This document shows, in pieces, positions 1 to 9,967 of a DNA stretch of 64,000 nucleotides (the stretch's first letter is position 1; every line of letters begins with the position of its first letter). The position numbers and the translations under genes were made by a program. The notes beneath the pieces are model-generated. The model saw nothing but the letters and a program-made list of their open reading frames with translations. It was not told the DNA's origin and made no database searches. The stretch is from NCBI RefSeq assembly GCF_000738675.1, contig NZ_JPUX01000001.1, forward strand, positions 3,162,001 through 3,226,000, read 5' to 3'. The stretch comes from Serratia nematodiphila DZ0503SBS1 (GTDB lineage: Bacteria; Pseudomonadota; Gammaproteobacteria; Enterobacterales; Enterobacteriaceae).

Positions 1-690
1 GATGACGCCGAGCGCCACCAGGTTGAAGTTGGTGAAGGCGGCGGTAACGAAACCGAGATAGAAGAACGGCATCAGGTAGCCGGCGCGCATCATGTTAATC
101 ACCATCGCGTAACCGACCACCACGATCATGCCGCCGGCGATGTTCAGGCCGCTGGTGACCACTTCCGGGATCGAGTTGAGCAGGGCGTGCACCCCGGCGG
201 TGCCCACCGAGATGGCGACGATGACCGCCGGGATGGCGATACGCATTGCCTGCAGCAGCAGGGCGCCGACATGGATCCAGCTGATGGCGCGCAGGCTGCC
301 GCGCTCCGCCGCGCTGTCCGCTGCGTGCTGGAAGGCCACGGTGAGGGTTCGCACGATGATGGTTAATACCTGGCCGGCCGCCGCCAGCGGAATGGCCAGG
401 GCGATACCGGCGCCGACGCTTTGCCCGCCGGCGATGACCAGGATGGTCGAGATGATGGACGCCAGGGCGGCATCCGGCGCGACCGCCGCGCCGATATTCA
501 TCCAGCCGAGGGCGATCATTTCCAGCGTACCGCCGATGATGATGCCGGTTTTCATATCGCCGAGAATGAAGCCGATCAGGGTACAGGCGACCAGCGGACG
601 GTGGAACTGGAACTCGTCGAGGACGGAACCCATCCCGGCGATACAGGCAACGATAAATATCAGCACAATCTGAAGAGTGGTGATCTCCAT
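1..690 (-). CDS. manY: Mannose PTS permease subunit IIC (ManY), 3' end cut off
   Basis: The reverse strand encodes 230 residues beginning MEITTLQIVL and running off the left edge; E. coli ManY has 266 residues, so about 36 C-terminal residues are missing. It is the membrane IIC component that, with IID (ManZ, outside the window), carries mannose, glucose and amino sugars across the inner membrane. Long hydrophobic segments alternate with short loops and the family stretch GWMNIGAAVAPDAALASI is intact. It lies 56 bp downstream of manX in the usual manXYZ order and would share its transcript. The gene is open at the window edge, not broken internally. Confidence 0.96.
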   Translation of the reverse strand, partial: MEITTLQIVLIFIVACIAGMGSVLDEFQFHRPLVACTLIGFILGDMKTGIIIGGTLEMIALGWMNIGAAVAPDAALASIISTILVIAGGQSVGAGIALAIPLAAAGQVLTIIVRTLTVAFQHAADSAAERGSLRAISWIHVGALLLQAMRIAIPAVIVAISVGTAGVHALLNSIPEVVTSGLNIAGGMIVVVGYAMVINMMRAGYLMPFFYLGFVTAAFTNFNLVALGVI

Positions 691-746
691 TGCACTTCTC
701 CTATGACCAAAAAAGCTCTGAGTAAAATAATCAGCGGCTGGCGCCA

Positions 747-1706
747 CTAATTGAGTTTGTTAATCAGGTCCATCATTTTTAGCCGGCTGTCGGACGAGAC
801 CTTACGCACCTCCAGCTCGATACCGCGATCGTTCAGTTTCTTAAACGCTTCGATATCTTTTTCATCGACGGAAACGGCGTTGTTCACCTGGGTTTTTCCC
901 TGGCGGAATGCCATGCCGCCGATATTGACGGATTGAATATCCACGCCGCCTTCCACCAGCCGCCAGACGTCGGTCGGGTTGGTAAACAGCAGCATCACGC
1001 GGTCGTTGGCGTATTTGGGGTTGTTCCAGACGCGGATGGCCTTCGCCACGTCCACCACGTGGGCGGTGACGCCCGGCGGGGCAACCTGAGTCAGCAGGGT
1101 TTTGCGTACATGATCGGCGGCGACTTCATCGCTGACGACGATAATGCGGCTGACGTTGGTCTCTTTGGTCCAGCGGGTGGCGACCTGGCCGTGAATCAAG
1201 CGGTCATCGATGCGCGCCAGGCCGATTTTCATGTGGTCGTTCGGCCCCAGCGGCGCCTGAGGGGCAGCGGCTTTGGCGACGGGCGCCACGGGTTTTGCGG
1301 GTTCTTCCTGCGGTTTTTTCAGCGCTTTCACGCCTTCTCGGCCGGTTTCCAACGCCAGCGCCACCAGTTCATCGAAAGCGGGGTTGTCGTCCCGCGCCAT
1401 GAAGGTTTCCACCAGCATCGGGATGTTGACCCCGGTGACGACCTCATAGTTTTCTTTGTCGACCGCAATGCGGCTGGCGGCGTTGAACGGGCTGCCGCCC
1501 CAGGTATCCACCAGGAACAGCACACCGCCGCTGGTATCCAATCCACTGATTTTTTCGTTGTACTTGACGATTAACGTTTCGGCATTCTCACCGGGAACGA
1601 AGTCTATAAAGGCGACGTTGTCCTGCTCGCCCAATAGCATCTCCGCCGTTTTCAGCAGTTGTTCCGCTGCAGCCCCGTGTGTGCCGATGATAATAGCTAT
1701 TGCCAC
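747..1706 (-). CDS. manX: Mannose PTS phosphotransferase subunit IIAB (ManX)
   Basis: A 319-residue cytoplasmic two-domain PTS protein. The IIA domain is residues 1 to about 135, with the phosphorylated His in IIIGTHGAAAEQ near residue 10. An Ala/Pro-rich linker (about 135-155) leads to the IIB domain, with its phospho-His in DDRLIHGQVATRW. It passes phosphate from HPr to sugar entering through ManYZ. The start is GTG, with GAGGAGG six bases upstream. It is the first gene of manXYZ and diverges from yoaE as in E. coli. Length is close to the E. coli protein (323). Confidence 0.97.
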   Translation of the reverse strand: MAIAIIIGTHGAAAEQLLKTAEMLLGEQDNVAFIDFVPGENAETLIVKYNEKISGLDTSGGVLFLVDTWGGSPFNAASRIAVDKENYEVVTGVNIPMLVETFMARDDNPAFDELVALALETGREGVKALKKPQEEPAKPVAPVAKAAAPQAPLGPNDHMKIGLARIDDRLIHGQVATRWTKETNVSRIIVVSDEVAADHVRKTLLTQVAPPGVTAHVVDVAKAIRVWNNPKYANDRVMLLFTNPTDVWRLVEGGVDIQSVNIGGMAFRQGKTQVNNAVSVDEKDIEAFKKLNDRGIELEVRKVSSDSRLKMMDLINKLN

Positions 1707-1998
1707 TCGCTACCTCCTCGTTGAACTCCAGGCGCGGTTTGTGTCGTTTCTCCGCGCCGTCTTGGCAGTCACTTCCGCGGTTCAGATACATTATGGTAGA
1801 AAAAAAGAAACGCACGCCTAACATTTCTCACGCAGTATCAAATGCCTGTGCGTGATATTTCACGAACGCGAGATTTATTTTAGTGAGTGAAAAAATATTT
1901 TTTGTGACGCTGCTCCGCTATTGAATGCTCGGAGAAATCTTAGCTGTCGCAGACGATATGGCGTGGCGTCACCCTAAACCGCCGTTGAAAAAGCCGCT

Positions 1999-2026
1999 TT
2001 GTCCCCCAGAAAAATCCTGATACAGT
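1999..2026 (+). promoter_or_regulatory. Candidate yoaE promoter
   Basis: TTGTCC (1999-2004) and TACAGT (2021-2026) are 16 bp apart. A start near 2033 would give a 5' leader of about 235 nt before yoaE. Predicted by eye only. Confidence 0.4.
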
Positions 2027-2032
2027 AATTTC

Positions 2033-2268
2033 CTCTTTCATCACTAAGGAGTGAAGGGCCTCAGCCCTCCCTATGGACTGTCACCGAAGTAACTGTTTTT
2101 CCAGGTTTCACCCGCCACCTGCTGGCGTTGCATATGCTGTTCGGCCCTTCGGCCATCTCCCGGTAATCCCATCCCGTCACTTTGCTATTGTCGACTGCGC
2201 CCATGCAGCGGCGGCATCGTCACGTCTGAGCGGCGTGCGCTCATTCCCACTTTTTTCTGGAGTCTGAT
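2033..2268 (+). other. Long structured 5' leader of yoaE with a possible upstream ORF
   Basis: The leader holds short hairpin-forming segments (GGGC..GCCC near 2054-2067, GGCCCTTCGGCC near 2142-2154). An ATG at 2073 opens a 64-codon frame whose TGA (2265-2267) ends one base before the yoaE ATG. It has no strong ribosome site. Long leaders are known for other TerC relatives (alx in E. coli has a Mn2+/pH-responsive one), but I could not match the yybP-ykoY signature here. Confidence 0.35.
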
Positions 2269-3813
2269 ATGGAATTTTTAATGGACCCCTCTATTTGGGC
2301 GGGGTTGCTTACGCTGGTGGTGCTGGAAATCGTGCTGGGCATCGACAACCTGGTGTTCATCGCCATTTTGGCCGACAAGTTGCCGCCGAAGCAGCGCGAT
2401 AAAGCGCGCATCATCGGCCTGTCGCTGGCATTGCTGATGCGTTTGGGCCTGCTGTCGGTGATCTCCTGGATGGTAACCCTGACCACGCCGCTGTTCTGCG
2501 TCGGCGATTTCAGCTTCTCCGGCCGCGATCTTATCCTGCTGTTCGGCGGGGTATTCCTGCTGTTCAAGGCCACCATGGAGCTGCATGAACGGCTGGAAGG
2601 GCAGACGCACCAGGATGGCGCCAACCGCGGTTACGCCAAGTTCTGGGCGGTGGTGGTGCAAATCGTGATCCTTGACGCGGTGTTCTCGCTCGATGCGGTG
2701 ATTACCGCCGTGGGCATGGTGAACGATCTGCCGGTGATGATGGCGGCGGTGGTGATCGCGATGGCGGTGATGCTGCTGGCGTCCAAACCGTTGACCAACT
2801 TCGTCAATGCGCACCCGACCATTGTGGTGCTGTGCCTGAGCTTCCTGTTGATGATCGGTCTGAGCCTGATCGCCGAAGGCTTCGGCTTGCATATTCCTAA
2901 AGGCTATCTGTACGCCGCGATCGGCTTCTCGATCCTGATTGAATTGTTCAACCAGATCGCGCGTCGCAACTTTATCAAGCATCAGGCGCGTCGCCCGATG
3001 CGCGAGCGCACCGCGGAAGCGATCATGCGCCTGATGGGGCAGCAGCGTGCGCAGCAGGCGGACGACGCGGTGGCGTTGCCGAGGGATGAAACCTTTGCGG
3101 CGGAAGAGCGTTATATGATCAGCGGCGTGCTGACGCTGGCCTCGCGCTCATTGCGCAGCGTGATGACGCCGCGCACTGACATCTCCTGGGTCGACTGCGA
3201 GCGCTCCCGTGATGAGGTGCGCGCACAGTTGCTGGATACGCCGCACAGCCTGTTCCCGGTGTGTCGCGACTCTGTGGATGAGATCGTCGGCGTGGTACGC
3301 GCCAAGGATCTGCTGGTGGCGCTGGAGCAAGGGGAAGATATCGCCGAGTTTGCCGCCCGCACGCCGCCGATCGTGGTGCCGGAAACCATGGATGTCATCA
3401 AGCTGCTGGCGGTGCTGCGCCGCGCCAAAGGGCGCCTGGTGGTGGTCACCAACGAGTTCGGCGTGGTGCAGGGGCTGGTGACGCCGCTGGATGTGCTGGA
3501 AGCGATTGCCGGCGAGTTCCCGGACGAAGATGAAACGCCGGACATCGTGGCGGAAGGCGACGGCTGGCTGGTCAAAGGCGGGACCGACCTGCACTCGCTG
3601 GAACAGGCGCTGGCCTGCGATGACCTGGTCAGCCCAACCGCAGACTACGCCACTCTGGCGGGGCTGCTGTTAGCCCACTACGGCCAGATGCCGGTGGTGG
3701 GGGACACCATTGAACTGAACCACCTGCGTTTCGATATCGTCGAGGTCTCCGACTATCGCATCGAGTTGGTGCGTGTCACCCGCATCGTCTTCGACGAACC
3801 GGCGCATTCGTAA
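2269..3813 (+). CDS. yoaE: TerC-family inner membrane protein with CBS and CorC/HlyC domains (YoaE)
   Basis: 514 residues. Residues 1 to about 240 form a TerC-type membrane domain of about seven helices with the acidic metal-binding pattern (GIDNLVFIA near residue 25, [10 protein letters not shown] near 138). A cytoplasmic part follows with two CBS domains (about 290-410) and a CorC_HlyC C-terminal domain (about 430-505). TerC proteins are linked to metal-ion export (Mn2+ in studied cases); the ion for YoaE is not established. The start ATG has GGAG upstream. Order manX / yoaE / pdeD is as in E. coli. A terminator hairpin follows immediately. Confidence 0.95.
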   Translation: MEFLMDPSIWAGLLTLVVLEIVLGIDNLVFIAILADKLPPKQRDKARIIGLSLALLMRLGLLSVISWMVTLTTPLFCVGDFSFSGRDLILLFGGVFLLFKATMELHERLEGQTHQDGANRGYAKFWAVVVQIVILDAVFSLDAVITAVGMVNDLPVMMAAVVIAMAVMLLASKPLTNFVNAHPTIVVLCLSFLLMIGLSLIAEGFGLHIPKGYLYAAIGFSILIELFNQIARRNFIKHQARRPMRERTAEAIMRLMGQQRAQQADDAVALPRDETFAAEERYMISGVLTLASRSLRSVMTPRTDISWVDCERSRDEVRAQLLDTPHSLFPVCRDSVDEIVGVVRAKDLLVALEQGEDIAEFAARTPPIVVPETMDVIKLLAVLRRAKGRLVVVTNEFGVVQGLVTPLDVLEAIAGEFPDEDETPDIVAEGDGWLVKGGTDLHSLEQALACDDLVSPTADYATLAGLLLAHYGQMPVVGDTIELNHLRFDIVEVSDYRIELVRVTRIVFDEPAHS

Positions 3814-3820
3814 CCCACCC

Positions 3821-3848
3821 GCCGGAGGCTCAGGCCTCCGGCGTATTT
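3821..3848 (+). terminator. Terminator of yoaE
   Basis: GCCGGAGG (3821-3828) pairs with CCTCCGGC (3835-3842), followed by GTATTTTC. It overlaps the last codons of the convergent pdeD. Confidence 0.7.
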
Positions 3849-5416
3849 TCTTCTGTTTTCCTGACGCGCGATTCGTACTGCTGCAACCACAGCGGGAAAA
3901 CGTGGATCGGCATCGGCTTGGCGAAATAATACCCCTGCAGGGCATTGACTTCGCGTGAGCGCAGATAGTCGGCCTGTTCCGCCGTTTCTACCCCTTCAGC
4001 CACCAGCTTCAGCTTCAGCCGCTGCGCCAGCGTAATGATGGTATCGGTCACCGTGGCGTTGACCGCGTCGGTACCGATGGCCGCGGTAAACCCGCGGTCG
4101 ATCTTTAACACGTCCGGGCTAAGGTTCTTCAGGTAGCTCAGCGAGCTGTGGCCGGTGCCGAAATCGTCGATGGCCAGCATGATCCCCATGTCTTTCAGCG
4201 TCCGGATCTGGTCATGCTGGATCGCCGACAGCGCGGTGCGTTCGGTCAGCTCCAGCATCAGTGACGGCATCGGATGCGCCGGTAGCCAAATCCGGCGGAT
4301 ATCGTCGATGATGTTGAGCGTTTTAAAGTGTTCGGCGGCGACGTTGATGCTGATGTAGAACGACGGTCGCGGCGGGAACAGCTGCAGATTTTCCGTCACG
4401 GTGTTCATCAGATAACGGGTCAGCGGAATGATCAGCTCATGCTGCTCGGCCAGCGGAATAAACACGTCGGGGGAGATCCACCCTTGCCGCTTCTTTTTCC
4501 AGCGCAGCAGCATCTCGACGCCGGCGCAGCGCCCGGTGTCGCTATGGATGATGGGCTGGCAATAGACGCGGAACTCGCGATGGGTGATGGCATGGCCGAT
4601 GTGATAAGACAGGCTCATGCGGTTAGCGGTGAGCAGATAGACCACATAGGCGGCCAACAGGCTGATCAGCAGCGCCAGCGGGATATGGCGCGGCAGTGCG
4701 GAAAGCGCCAGCATGCCGATCTGCGGGCCGAACAGCGAAATCGAGAACGGGTATAGCGCAGAGCCGGCGGTGTAGCGCAGATCGTTGGTCAAGGTGTCAC
4801 GGCTCAGGATTTCACGTCGGCCGTATTCCAGGCTGCTGTCAGCCACGTTCAGCACCACGCGCTGAACGTAAGGCTCCTGCGGCTCGAGTAAAAAGTTGGA
4901 CAGCAGCTCGATATTAAACACGTGCAGCACGCCGCTGGTTTTATCGTGGGGGGATGGCGTCCACATCACCAGCGTGGGCAGGCCTTTGCTCACCGCCAGC
5001 GAGGGGCGCAGCGCCAGCCTGGCGTTGCTGTTGACGAAGGTCGGCATTACCGCGGCCAGCTGATAATGACGGGAACCAAACAGGCTGGAGCAGTAAATAA
5101 TGCCGTTTTTTACCAGCAACATGGCGCGTAGCGCCTGATTCTGCGCGGCGCGAAAGCGCAGGGCCGACGAAACGTTCTCGCAGGGCTGGTCCAGCATGTC
5201 CATGCTGCGCTCCGCCTGCAGCTGAGCCGGCGTCAACAACTGGTTGAGCTTGCCGACGGTGCGGGTGGCCAATGTCTGTTGGCTCAGCTCGATACTTTTG
5301 ACCTCTTGATAGTAACGGGTATACAGCGATACCAACAGAATAGCCGCGCCCACCGCTCCGGCCAGCAGCCAACGGTAATAACGATATCGGGACGCGGCGA
5401 GGTGGGTCATCAACAT
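3830..5416 (-). CDS. pdeD: Cyclic-di-GMP phosphodiesterase with CSS-motif sensor (PdeD/YoaD)
   Basis: 528 residues. A membrane helix at about 17-35 starts a periplasmic CSS-motif domain with the signature YCSSLFG near residue 108. A second membrane helix at about 235-260 precedes a cytoplasmic EAL domain (about 270-515). Catalytic landmarks are present: SINVAAEHF, LELTERT, IDDFGTG, LKIDRGF, VAEGVET and QGYYFAKP. The signature motif reads EMLLRW rather than EALLRW; Glu, which binds metal, is kept. It degrades c-di-GMP to pGpG, favouring motility over biofilm. The start ATG has AGGA eight bases upstream. It is convergent with yoaE, as in E. coli. Confidence 0.94.
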   Translation of the reverse strand: MLMTHLAASRYRYYRWLLAGAVGAAILLVSLYTRYYQEVKSIELSQQTLATRTVGKLNQLLTPAQLQAERSMDMLDQPCENVSSALRFRAAQNQALRAMLLVKNGIIYCSSLFGSRHYQLAAVMPTFVNSNARLALRPSLAVSKGLPTLVMWTPSPHDKTSGVLHVFNIELLSNFLLEPQEPYVQRVVLNVADSSLEYGRREILSRDTLTNDLRYTAGSALYPFSISLFGPQIGMLALSALPRHIPLALLISLLAAYVVYLLTANRMSLSYHIGHAITHREFRVYCQPIIHSDTGRCAGVEMLLRWKKKRQGWISPDVFIPLAEQHELIIPLTRYLMNTVTENLQLFPPRPSFYISINVAAEHFKTLNIIDDIRRIWLPAHPMPSLMLELTERTALSAIQHDQIRTLKDMGIMLAIDDFGTGHSSLSYLKNLSPDVLKIDRGFTAAIGTDAVNATVTDTIITLAQRLKLKLVAEGVETAEQADYLRSREVNALQGYYFAKPMPIHVFPLWLQQYESRVRKTEENTPEA

Positions 5417-5653
5417 CCGGTAAATCCTTGTTCGGTAATCCAGCCCCGAGTCACGGTCAGGTCATAGATCCTTAAGTTGCGCTCGGCTAATTCTAGCCTG
5501 AGGTTATACAAGATTGATGGTAACTCAGTAAATTATTTCGATTTGGCAAAACAGAAGGTCAATTTGCAGGCTAACCGCCGGATCGATGAGAGAAATGCAG
5601 GATTTTTTCTGGTGACATTGTCACAAAAGGCGGCCAATGAATTGATTACCCAT

Positions 5654-5680
5654 AAAAAACCCCGCCGGGTGGCGGGGTTG
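5654..5680 (-). terminator. Terminator of sdaA
   Basis: On the reverse strand AACCCCGCC and GGCGGGGTT (5658-5666 and 5671-5679) form a perfect 9-bp stem with a 4-nt loop, followed by six T residues. Confidence 0.9.
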
Positions 5681-5684
5681 TCTG

Positions 5685-7049
5685 TCAGTCGCATTGCACC
5701 TTGATTGCCAGGCCGCCGCGTGACGTTTCGCGGTACTTGGCGTTCATGTCTTTGCCGGTTTCGTACATGGTCTCGATCACCTTATCCAGCGAAACGCGCG
5801 GCTCGCTGGTGCGGCGCAGGGCCATGCGGGCGGCGTTGATCGCCTTGACCGAAGCGATGGCGTTGCGCTCGATGCACGGCACCTGCACCTGGCCGGCGAC
5901 CGGGTCACAGGTCAGACCCAGGTTATGTTCCATGCCGATCTCCGCCGCCACACAGACCTGCTCAGGGCTGCCGCCCAGCAGTTCGGCCAGACCGGCCGCC
6001 GCCATGGAGCAGGCAACGCCCACTTCACCCTGGCAACCGACTTCGGCGCCGGAAATGGAGGCGTTCATCTTGTACAACGCGCCGATCGCACCCGCCGCCA
6101 TAAAGTAGCGGATGTAGATATCCGGGCTGACGGACTCGATGAAGTGATCGTAGTAAGCCAGCACCGCAGGCACGATGCCGCAGGCGCCGTTGGTCGGCGC
6201 GGTGACCACGCGGCCGCCGGCGGCGTTTTCTTCGTTAACCGCCAGCGCGAACATGTTGACCCAGTCGATCACGTTCATCGGATCGCTGGACAGTTTGTCC
6301 GACGCCACCAGCATGCGGCGCAGCGCGGAGGCACGGCGCGGTACGCGCAGCGGCCCCGGCAGTACGCCTTCGGTGTTCAGACCGCGATCGATACAGGCGC
6401 GCATGGTTTGCCAGACGTTGCCGAAGTAGGTCTCGATCTCTTGCTTGCTGTGCAGCGCCAGTTCGTTCTGCATCACCATGCCGGACAGCGACAGGCCGGT
6501 CTCGCGGCAGTGGTCGAGCATTTCGCGCGCGGAGTTGAACGGATAGGGCATTTGCAGTTCTTGCTCGGCGGCCTTGCCGAAATTCTCCTCGTCGACGATG
6601 AAACCGCCGCCGATAGAGTAATAGGTCTTGCTGTACACTTCTTTATCGCCGGCGAAGGCGTGGATCTGCATGCCGTTTTCGTGCAGCGGCAGGTTGTCGC
6701 TGCGGAAGACCATGCCGCCGTCGCGCGGGAAATCGACTTCATGCAGGCCGTTGGCCAGCATCAGGCGTTGACGTTGTTCTACATCGCGAATAAAACCCGG
6801 AATGCTATCGATATCGACAGTGTCCGGCATGTTGCCGGCCAGGCCGAGAATGATGGCGATATCGGTATGGTGACCTTTGCCGGTCAATGAGAGTGAGCCG
6901 TAAACGTCTACGGCAACACGCGTGATAGAAGGCATCAGGCCTTTATTTACCAGATCGTCGACAAACTGTTTGCCGGCTTTCATCGGTCCAACCGTATGAG
7001 AGCTGGACGGGCCGATGCCGATCTTAAACATGTCGAAAACGCTAATCAC
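5685..7049 (-). CDS. sdaA: L-serine dehydratase (deaminase) SdaA
   Basis: 454 residues, full length. It converts L-serine to pyruvate and ammonia in the cytosol using an oxygen-sensitive [4Fe-4S] cluster. The N-terminal beta domain carries [11 protein letters not shown]; the C-terminal alpha domain carries the Cys motifs [21 protein letters not shown] and [13 protein letters not shown]. The start is GTG, with AAGGAG seven bases upstream. Single-gene unit with its own terminator; in E. coli it lies beside nudL-pabB, as here. Confidence 0.97.
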   Translation of the reverse strand: MISVFDMFKIGIGPSSSHTVGPMKAGKQFVDDLVNKGLMPSITRVAVDVYGSLSLTGKGHHTDIAIILGLAGNMPDTVDIDSIPGFIRDVEQRQRLMLANGLHEVDFPRDGGMVFRSDNLPLHENGMQIHAFAGDKEVYSKTYYSIGGGFIVDEENFGKAAEQELQMPYPFNSAREMLDHCRETGLSLSGMVMQNELALHSKQEIETYFGNVWQTMRACIDRGLNTEGVLPGPLRVPRRASALRRMLVASDKLSSDPMNVIDWVNMFALAVNEENAAGGRVVTAPTNGACGIVPAVLAYYDHFIESVSPDIYIRYFMAAGAIGALYKMNASISGAEVGCQGEVGVACSMAAAGLAELLGGSPEQVCVAAEIGMEHNLGLTCDPVAGQVQVPCIERNAIASVKAINAARMALRRTSEPRVSLDKVIETMYETGKDMNAKYRETSRGGLAIKVQCD

Positions 7050-7495
7050 GCTAAAACTCCTTAAAGAGACGTATTGTTATGGCTGCGGCGGTCAAAAACC
7101 GCGCAGGGAACAGCGATATTGTAAAAGGGCCGTGCGGGTTCGGCTGCCTTTTTCGCATGAAATTAAATAATCCGTGGTGTCGCTTTTTTTACTGATTACC
7201 CGGGGCGAACCCTTGTGCGGGGTATCCGCTTTCGCCCAAGCTCCATTAGCGGTAATCGCGCCAGCTTTCCGTGCTGAACGCCGCCGGCTTAATCCCTGTT
7301 TCTACAGTGGTTTATCTCGGACGGTGGTATTTTACAGGTATTTCGTAAGGTTTAAGAGAGGGTTTACAGTTTTTTTAAAACCATTCAACCGAAACGGTAG
7401 TTGAAAAAGCGATCAAATGAAGTGATAGCGATCGCTTTACCCGCCGCGGAGGCCGGCAACCGTGCCAGATTGCGAGTCAGATCACGTAATGCGGG
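7050..7495. other. sdaA upstream region and nudL trailer
   Basis: A 446-bp gap. The part next to sdaA must hold its promoter, though I see no convincing -35/-10 pair. The part next to nudL holds its terminator (7402-7438). The AT-rich middle (about 7300-7390) has no ORF I can support. Confidence 0.5.
7402..7438 (-). terminator. Terminator of the pabB-nudL unit
   Basis: AAAGCGATC (7406-7414) pairs with GATCGCTTT (7430-7438) around a 15-nt loop. Read on the reverse strand the stem ends in a run of T. Confidence 0.65.
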
Positions 7496-8074
7496 CTAAA
7501 TACTGACCTGTTGCGCCAGGCGCCGAATGATGGCGGCGGTCAGCCCCCAGATAAACTGGCTGTGATACCAGGAGAGGTAGATGCGGTGCGTATGGCCGGC
7601 GCGATGAATATCCAGCGGATAGTAACGCGACAGGGTCAGCGCTTCCCGCAGGGGCATCTCGAACACGTCCGCCACTTCGCCTTCATTGGCGTGGAACTGC
7701 ACGTCCGGCGGGATGAGGCCGACGATAGGGGTAACCTGAAATCCGGTGCTGCTGTCGAGCGGCGCCATTTGGCCGAGGACAGTCACCGCTTGCGGCGGTA
7801 TCGCCACTTCTTCCTGCGCTTCTCGCAGCGCCGTGACGATCGCCGATCCGTCTTCGGCGTCGGTTTTGCCGCCGGGGAAGGCCACTTGACCGGCATGTTT
7901 GCGCAGCGAGTCGGCACGGCGGGTCAACAGCAGCGTCGGCTCGGCGCGGCAGACGATCGGGATCAGCACCGCCGCCGGGCGCACATGGTGCGAAATCTGC
8001 GTCGCCTGCGGCAGCTGCAGTTGAAAACGGCTGATAAAGGCGTGCAGTGAGGCCGATGAGTTCGATGGGATCAC
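7496..8074 (-). CDS. nudL: Nudix CoA pyrophosphatase NudL
   Basis: A 192-residue Nudix hydrolase, the exact length of E. coli NudL, predicted to cleave CoA and derivatives to 3',5'-ADP and phosphopantetheine. The Nudix box starts [13 protein letters not shown] and ends [10 protein letters not shown], with the CoA-type stretch VLIPIV and [13 protein letters not shown] before it. I place the start at a GTG (8072-8074) overlapping the pabB stop as GTGA, which gives [13 protein letters not shown] and implies translational coupling. The frame is open much further upstream, but that part is only the shadow of pabB. Confidence 0.93.
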   Translation of the reverse strand: MIPSNSSASLHAFISRFQLQLPQATQISHHVRPAAVLIPIVCRAEPTLLLTRRADSLRKHAGQVAFPGGKTDAEDGSAIVTALREAQEEVAIPPQAVTVLGQMAPLDSSTGFQVTPIVGLIPPDVQFHANEGEVADVFEMPLREALTLSRYYPLDIHRAGHTHRIYLSWYHSQFIWGLTAAIIRRLAQQVSI

Positions 8075-9444
8075 GACAGGGCATACTCCCCTAGCTGCGG
8101 CAAAATGCGGCCGACCTTGTCGAAGGTCTCCTGGTATTCCGCCTGCTCCTGGCTGTCCGCTACGATGCCGCCGCCGGCGGAGCAGTGGATGCGACCGTTT
8201 TCGGTGACGAGCGTGCGAATGGTGATATTGGTGTCCATGGTGCCGCAGGCGCTCAGGTAACCGATGCTGCCGCAATAGGCATTGCGGCGCTGCGGCTCCA
8301 ACTCTTCGATGATTTCCATCGCGCGCACCTTGGGCGCGCCGGTGATCGAACCGCCGGGGAAGCAGGCGCGCAGCAGTTTGGCCGCCGAGGTATGGTTTGG
8401 CAGGGTCGCGGTGATGGTGCTCACCAGGTGATGCACGGCGGGGAACGGCTCCACGGCGAACAGTTCCGGCACCCGTACGCTGCCAGGCTGGGCGACGCGA
8501 CCGATATCGTTGCGCAGCAGATCGACGATCATCAGATTTTCAGCGCGATCCTTGGGTGAATCGGCCAAACGGCGAGCCTGCGCGGCGTCCTGCTCCGCGT
8601 CCGCCAGCCGCGGCAGCGTGCCCTTGATCGGGCGGGTTTGGATACGCTGCTGCTCCAGCCACAGGAAGCGCTCGGGAGAGACGCTCAGTACGCTGTTGTG
8701 CGGCAAGCGCAGGAAGGCCGAGAACGGCGCGCGGTTGCAGGCGCTCAGGCGGCAGAACGCCTGCCATTCATCCCCCTGATAGTCGGCGGAGAATCGTTGT
8801 GCCAGATTAATTTGGTAACAGTCGCCGCTGCGCAGGTAGTGCTGAATACGTTGGAATTTCTCGCCGTATTGTCGCCGGCTCATATTGGCGCGCCAGTCGC
8901 TCAGCAGCGTGAAAGGGCGTTCTGTAGGTGCGGTTTGGCTATTGAGCCAGCGCCAGCGCTGCTCCACATCGCCATAGCTGAGCAGCGTCAGGGTTTGCAA
9001 TTGGTGGTCGGCGATCGCTGCCCAGTCATAAATGCCCACTGCCATATCCGGCAAAGCGAGGTCGGCTTCGGCCAACTGCGGCAGGGTTTCCACCCGGCGC
9101 CCAAGATCGTAGCCGAACAGTCCCAGAGCTCCGCCCTGAAACGGCAGGTCCGGATTAAACGCCGGCTGCCAGCCTTGCGCCGCCAGTTGCTGCTGCAGCA
9201 AGGAGAACGGATCTTCCTGCGACTGAATGGTGACGCCGTCACTTTCGATTTGCGTGTCGGCACCCTGGGTGGTGAGTGTCACGCGCGGTTGTGCGACCAG
9301 GATATCGAAACGGTTGTGCGAATGGTCGGCAAAGCCCGAATGCAGCAGCATCGCCCAAGGCTGCGATGAAAGCGGGGCGAAAAGCGTCATCAGGGCACGG
9401 CGGCTGTAGGGCAAAGATTTTATGTTTGGGGCGGTTACGCTCAT
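8071..9444 (-). CDS. pabB: Aminodeoxychorismate synthase component I PabB
   Basis: 457 residues. With the PabA glutaminase it converts chorismate to 4-amino-4-deoxychorismate for p-aminobenzoate and folate synthesis. The N-terminal half ends with [16 protein letters not shown]; the C-terminal chorismate-binding domain has PIKGT (the Lys that separates PabB from the PIAGT of anthranilate synthase), [34 protein letters not shown] and [10 protein letters not shown] prefer the ATG at 9444 to a TTG three codons earlier because it aligns with the E. coli start. It overlaps nudL. Confidence 0.96.
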   Translation of the reverse strand: MSVTAPNIKSLPYSRRALMTLFAPLSSQPWAMLLHSGFADHSHNRFDILVAQPRVTLTTQGADTQIESDGVTIQSQEDPFSLLQQQLAAQGWQPAFNPDLPFQGGALGLFGYDLGRRVETLPQLAEADLALPDMAVGIYDWAAIADHQLQTLTLLSYGDVEQRWRWLNSQTAPTERPFTLLSDWRANMSRRQYGEKFQRIQHYLRSGDCYQINLAQRFSADYQGDEWQAFCRLSACNRAPFSAFLRLPHNSVLSVSPERFLWLEQQRIQTRPIKGTLPRLADAEQDAAQARRLADSPKDRAENLMIVDLLRNDIGRVAQPGSVRVPELFAVEPFPAVHHLVSTITATLPNHTSAAKLLRACFPGGSITGAPKVRAMEIIEELEPQRRNAYCGSIGYLSACGTMDTNITIRTLVTENGRIHCSAGGGIVADSQEQAEYQETFDKVGRILPQLGEYALS

Positions 9445-9967
9445 GAACGTCAATAAACCTGGCTGTGAGGACGGCGATATCTGGCGGCTAGTGTGCCATA
9501 GACGGCCACGTCATGCATGTTTTGCCATGCGAGACATGCAGCACACCTCACATAAACGGTAGTTCAATAAACCTGAAATAAGGCATTTTTTGCGCCATTG
9601 TTTATACTTCGATATGTTAAAAATTTAACGTCAAAATAACTGGAAGCATTTTTCACCGAGGGCGCAAGACCCGAGAAATATAAAAAAAGATTCGTTAATT
9701 TCATAAATTTATTATTTCTGCTTGTTATTAGAAGCGGGGGAGATGTTGCTATGCCCGATTTTAGCCAACGTCGCCACCCTTTGGAATTAATGGATTAATT
9801 ACTCAGCGCTTTTCTGGCGCGGGTTTGAGAAAGAAAGGCCAGTTCGGTCCCATTAGCCAGCGCGGGAATTTGCAGGTTTCACGCCTATCCCAAGCGTACG
9901 CAGACCGAATGAGTCTTTTAGAAAAATAAAATTATTATTTTGTTACATTATTATTGAAGAGCTGACT
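9445..9967. other. AT-rich gap between pabB and the glycosyltransferase gene
   Basis: A 523-bp divergent region. From about 9590 it is far richer in A+T than its surroundings, a pattern common upstream of acquired, H-NS-silenced genes. It must hold the pabB promoter and that of the glycosyltransferase. No ORF, tRNA or operator that I recognise. Confidence 0.5.

Larger units (their letters stand above)
1707..2268. promoter_or_regulatory. Divergent manX / yoaE control region
   Basis: A 562-bp gap between divergent genes. The part near manX is AT-rich. An imperfect inverted repeat at about 1873-1898 (TTTATTTT, eight bases, AAAAAATA) resembles NagC/Mlc operators, which control manXYZ in E. coli; this is a visual match only. 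From about 2021 onward the sequence is GC-rich and reads as a long yoaE leader. Confidence 0.5.

Noticed and set aside
2073..2267. yybP-ykoY manganese riboswitch upstream of yoaE
   Set aside because: The conserved loop signatures of that riboswitch are not visible; kept only as an unassigned leader.
5925..6890. 321-codon open frame antisense to sdaA
   Set aside because: Composition typical of an antisense shadow; sdaA is clearly the coding strand.
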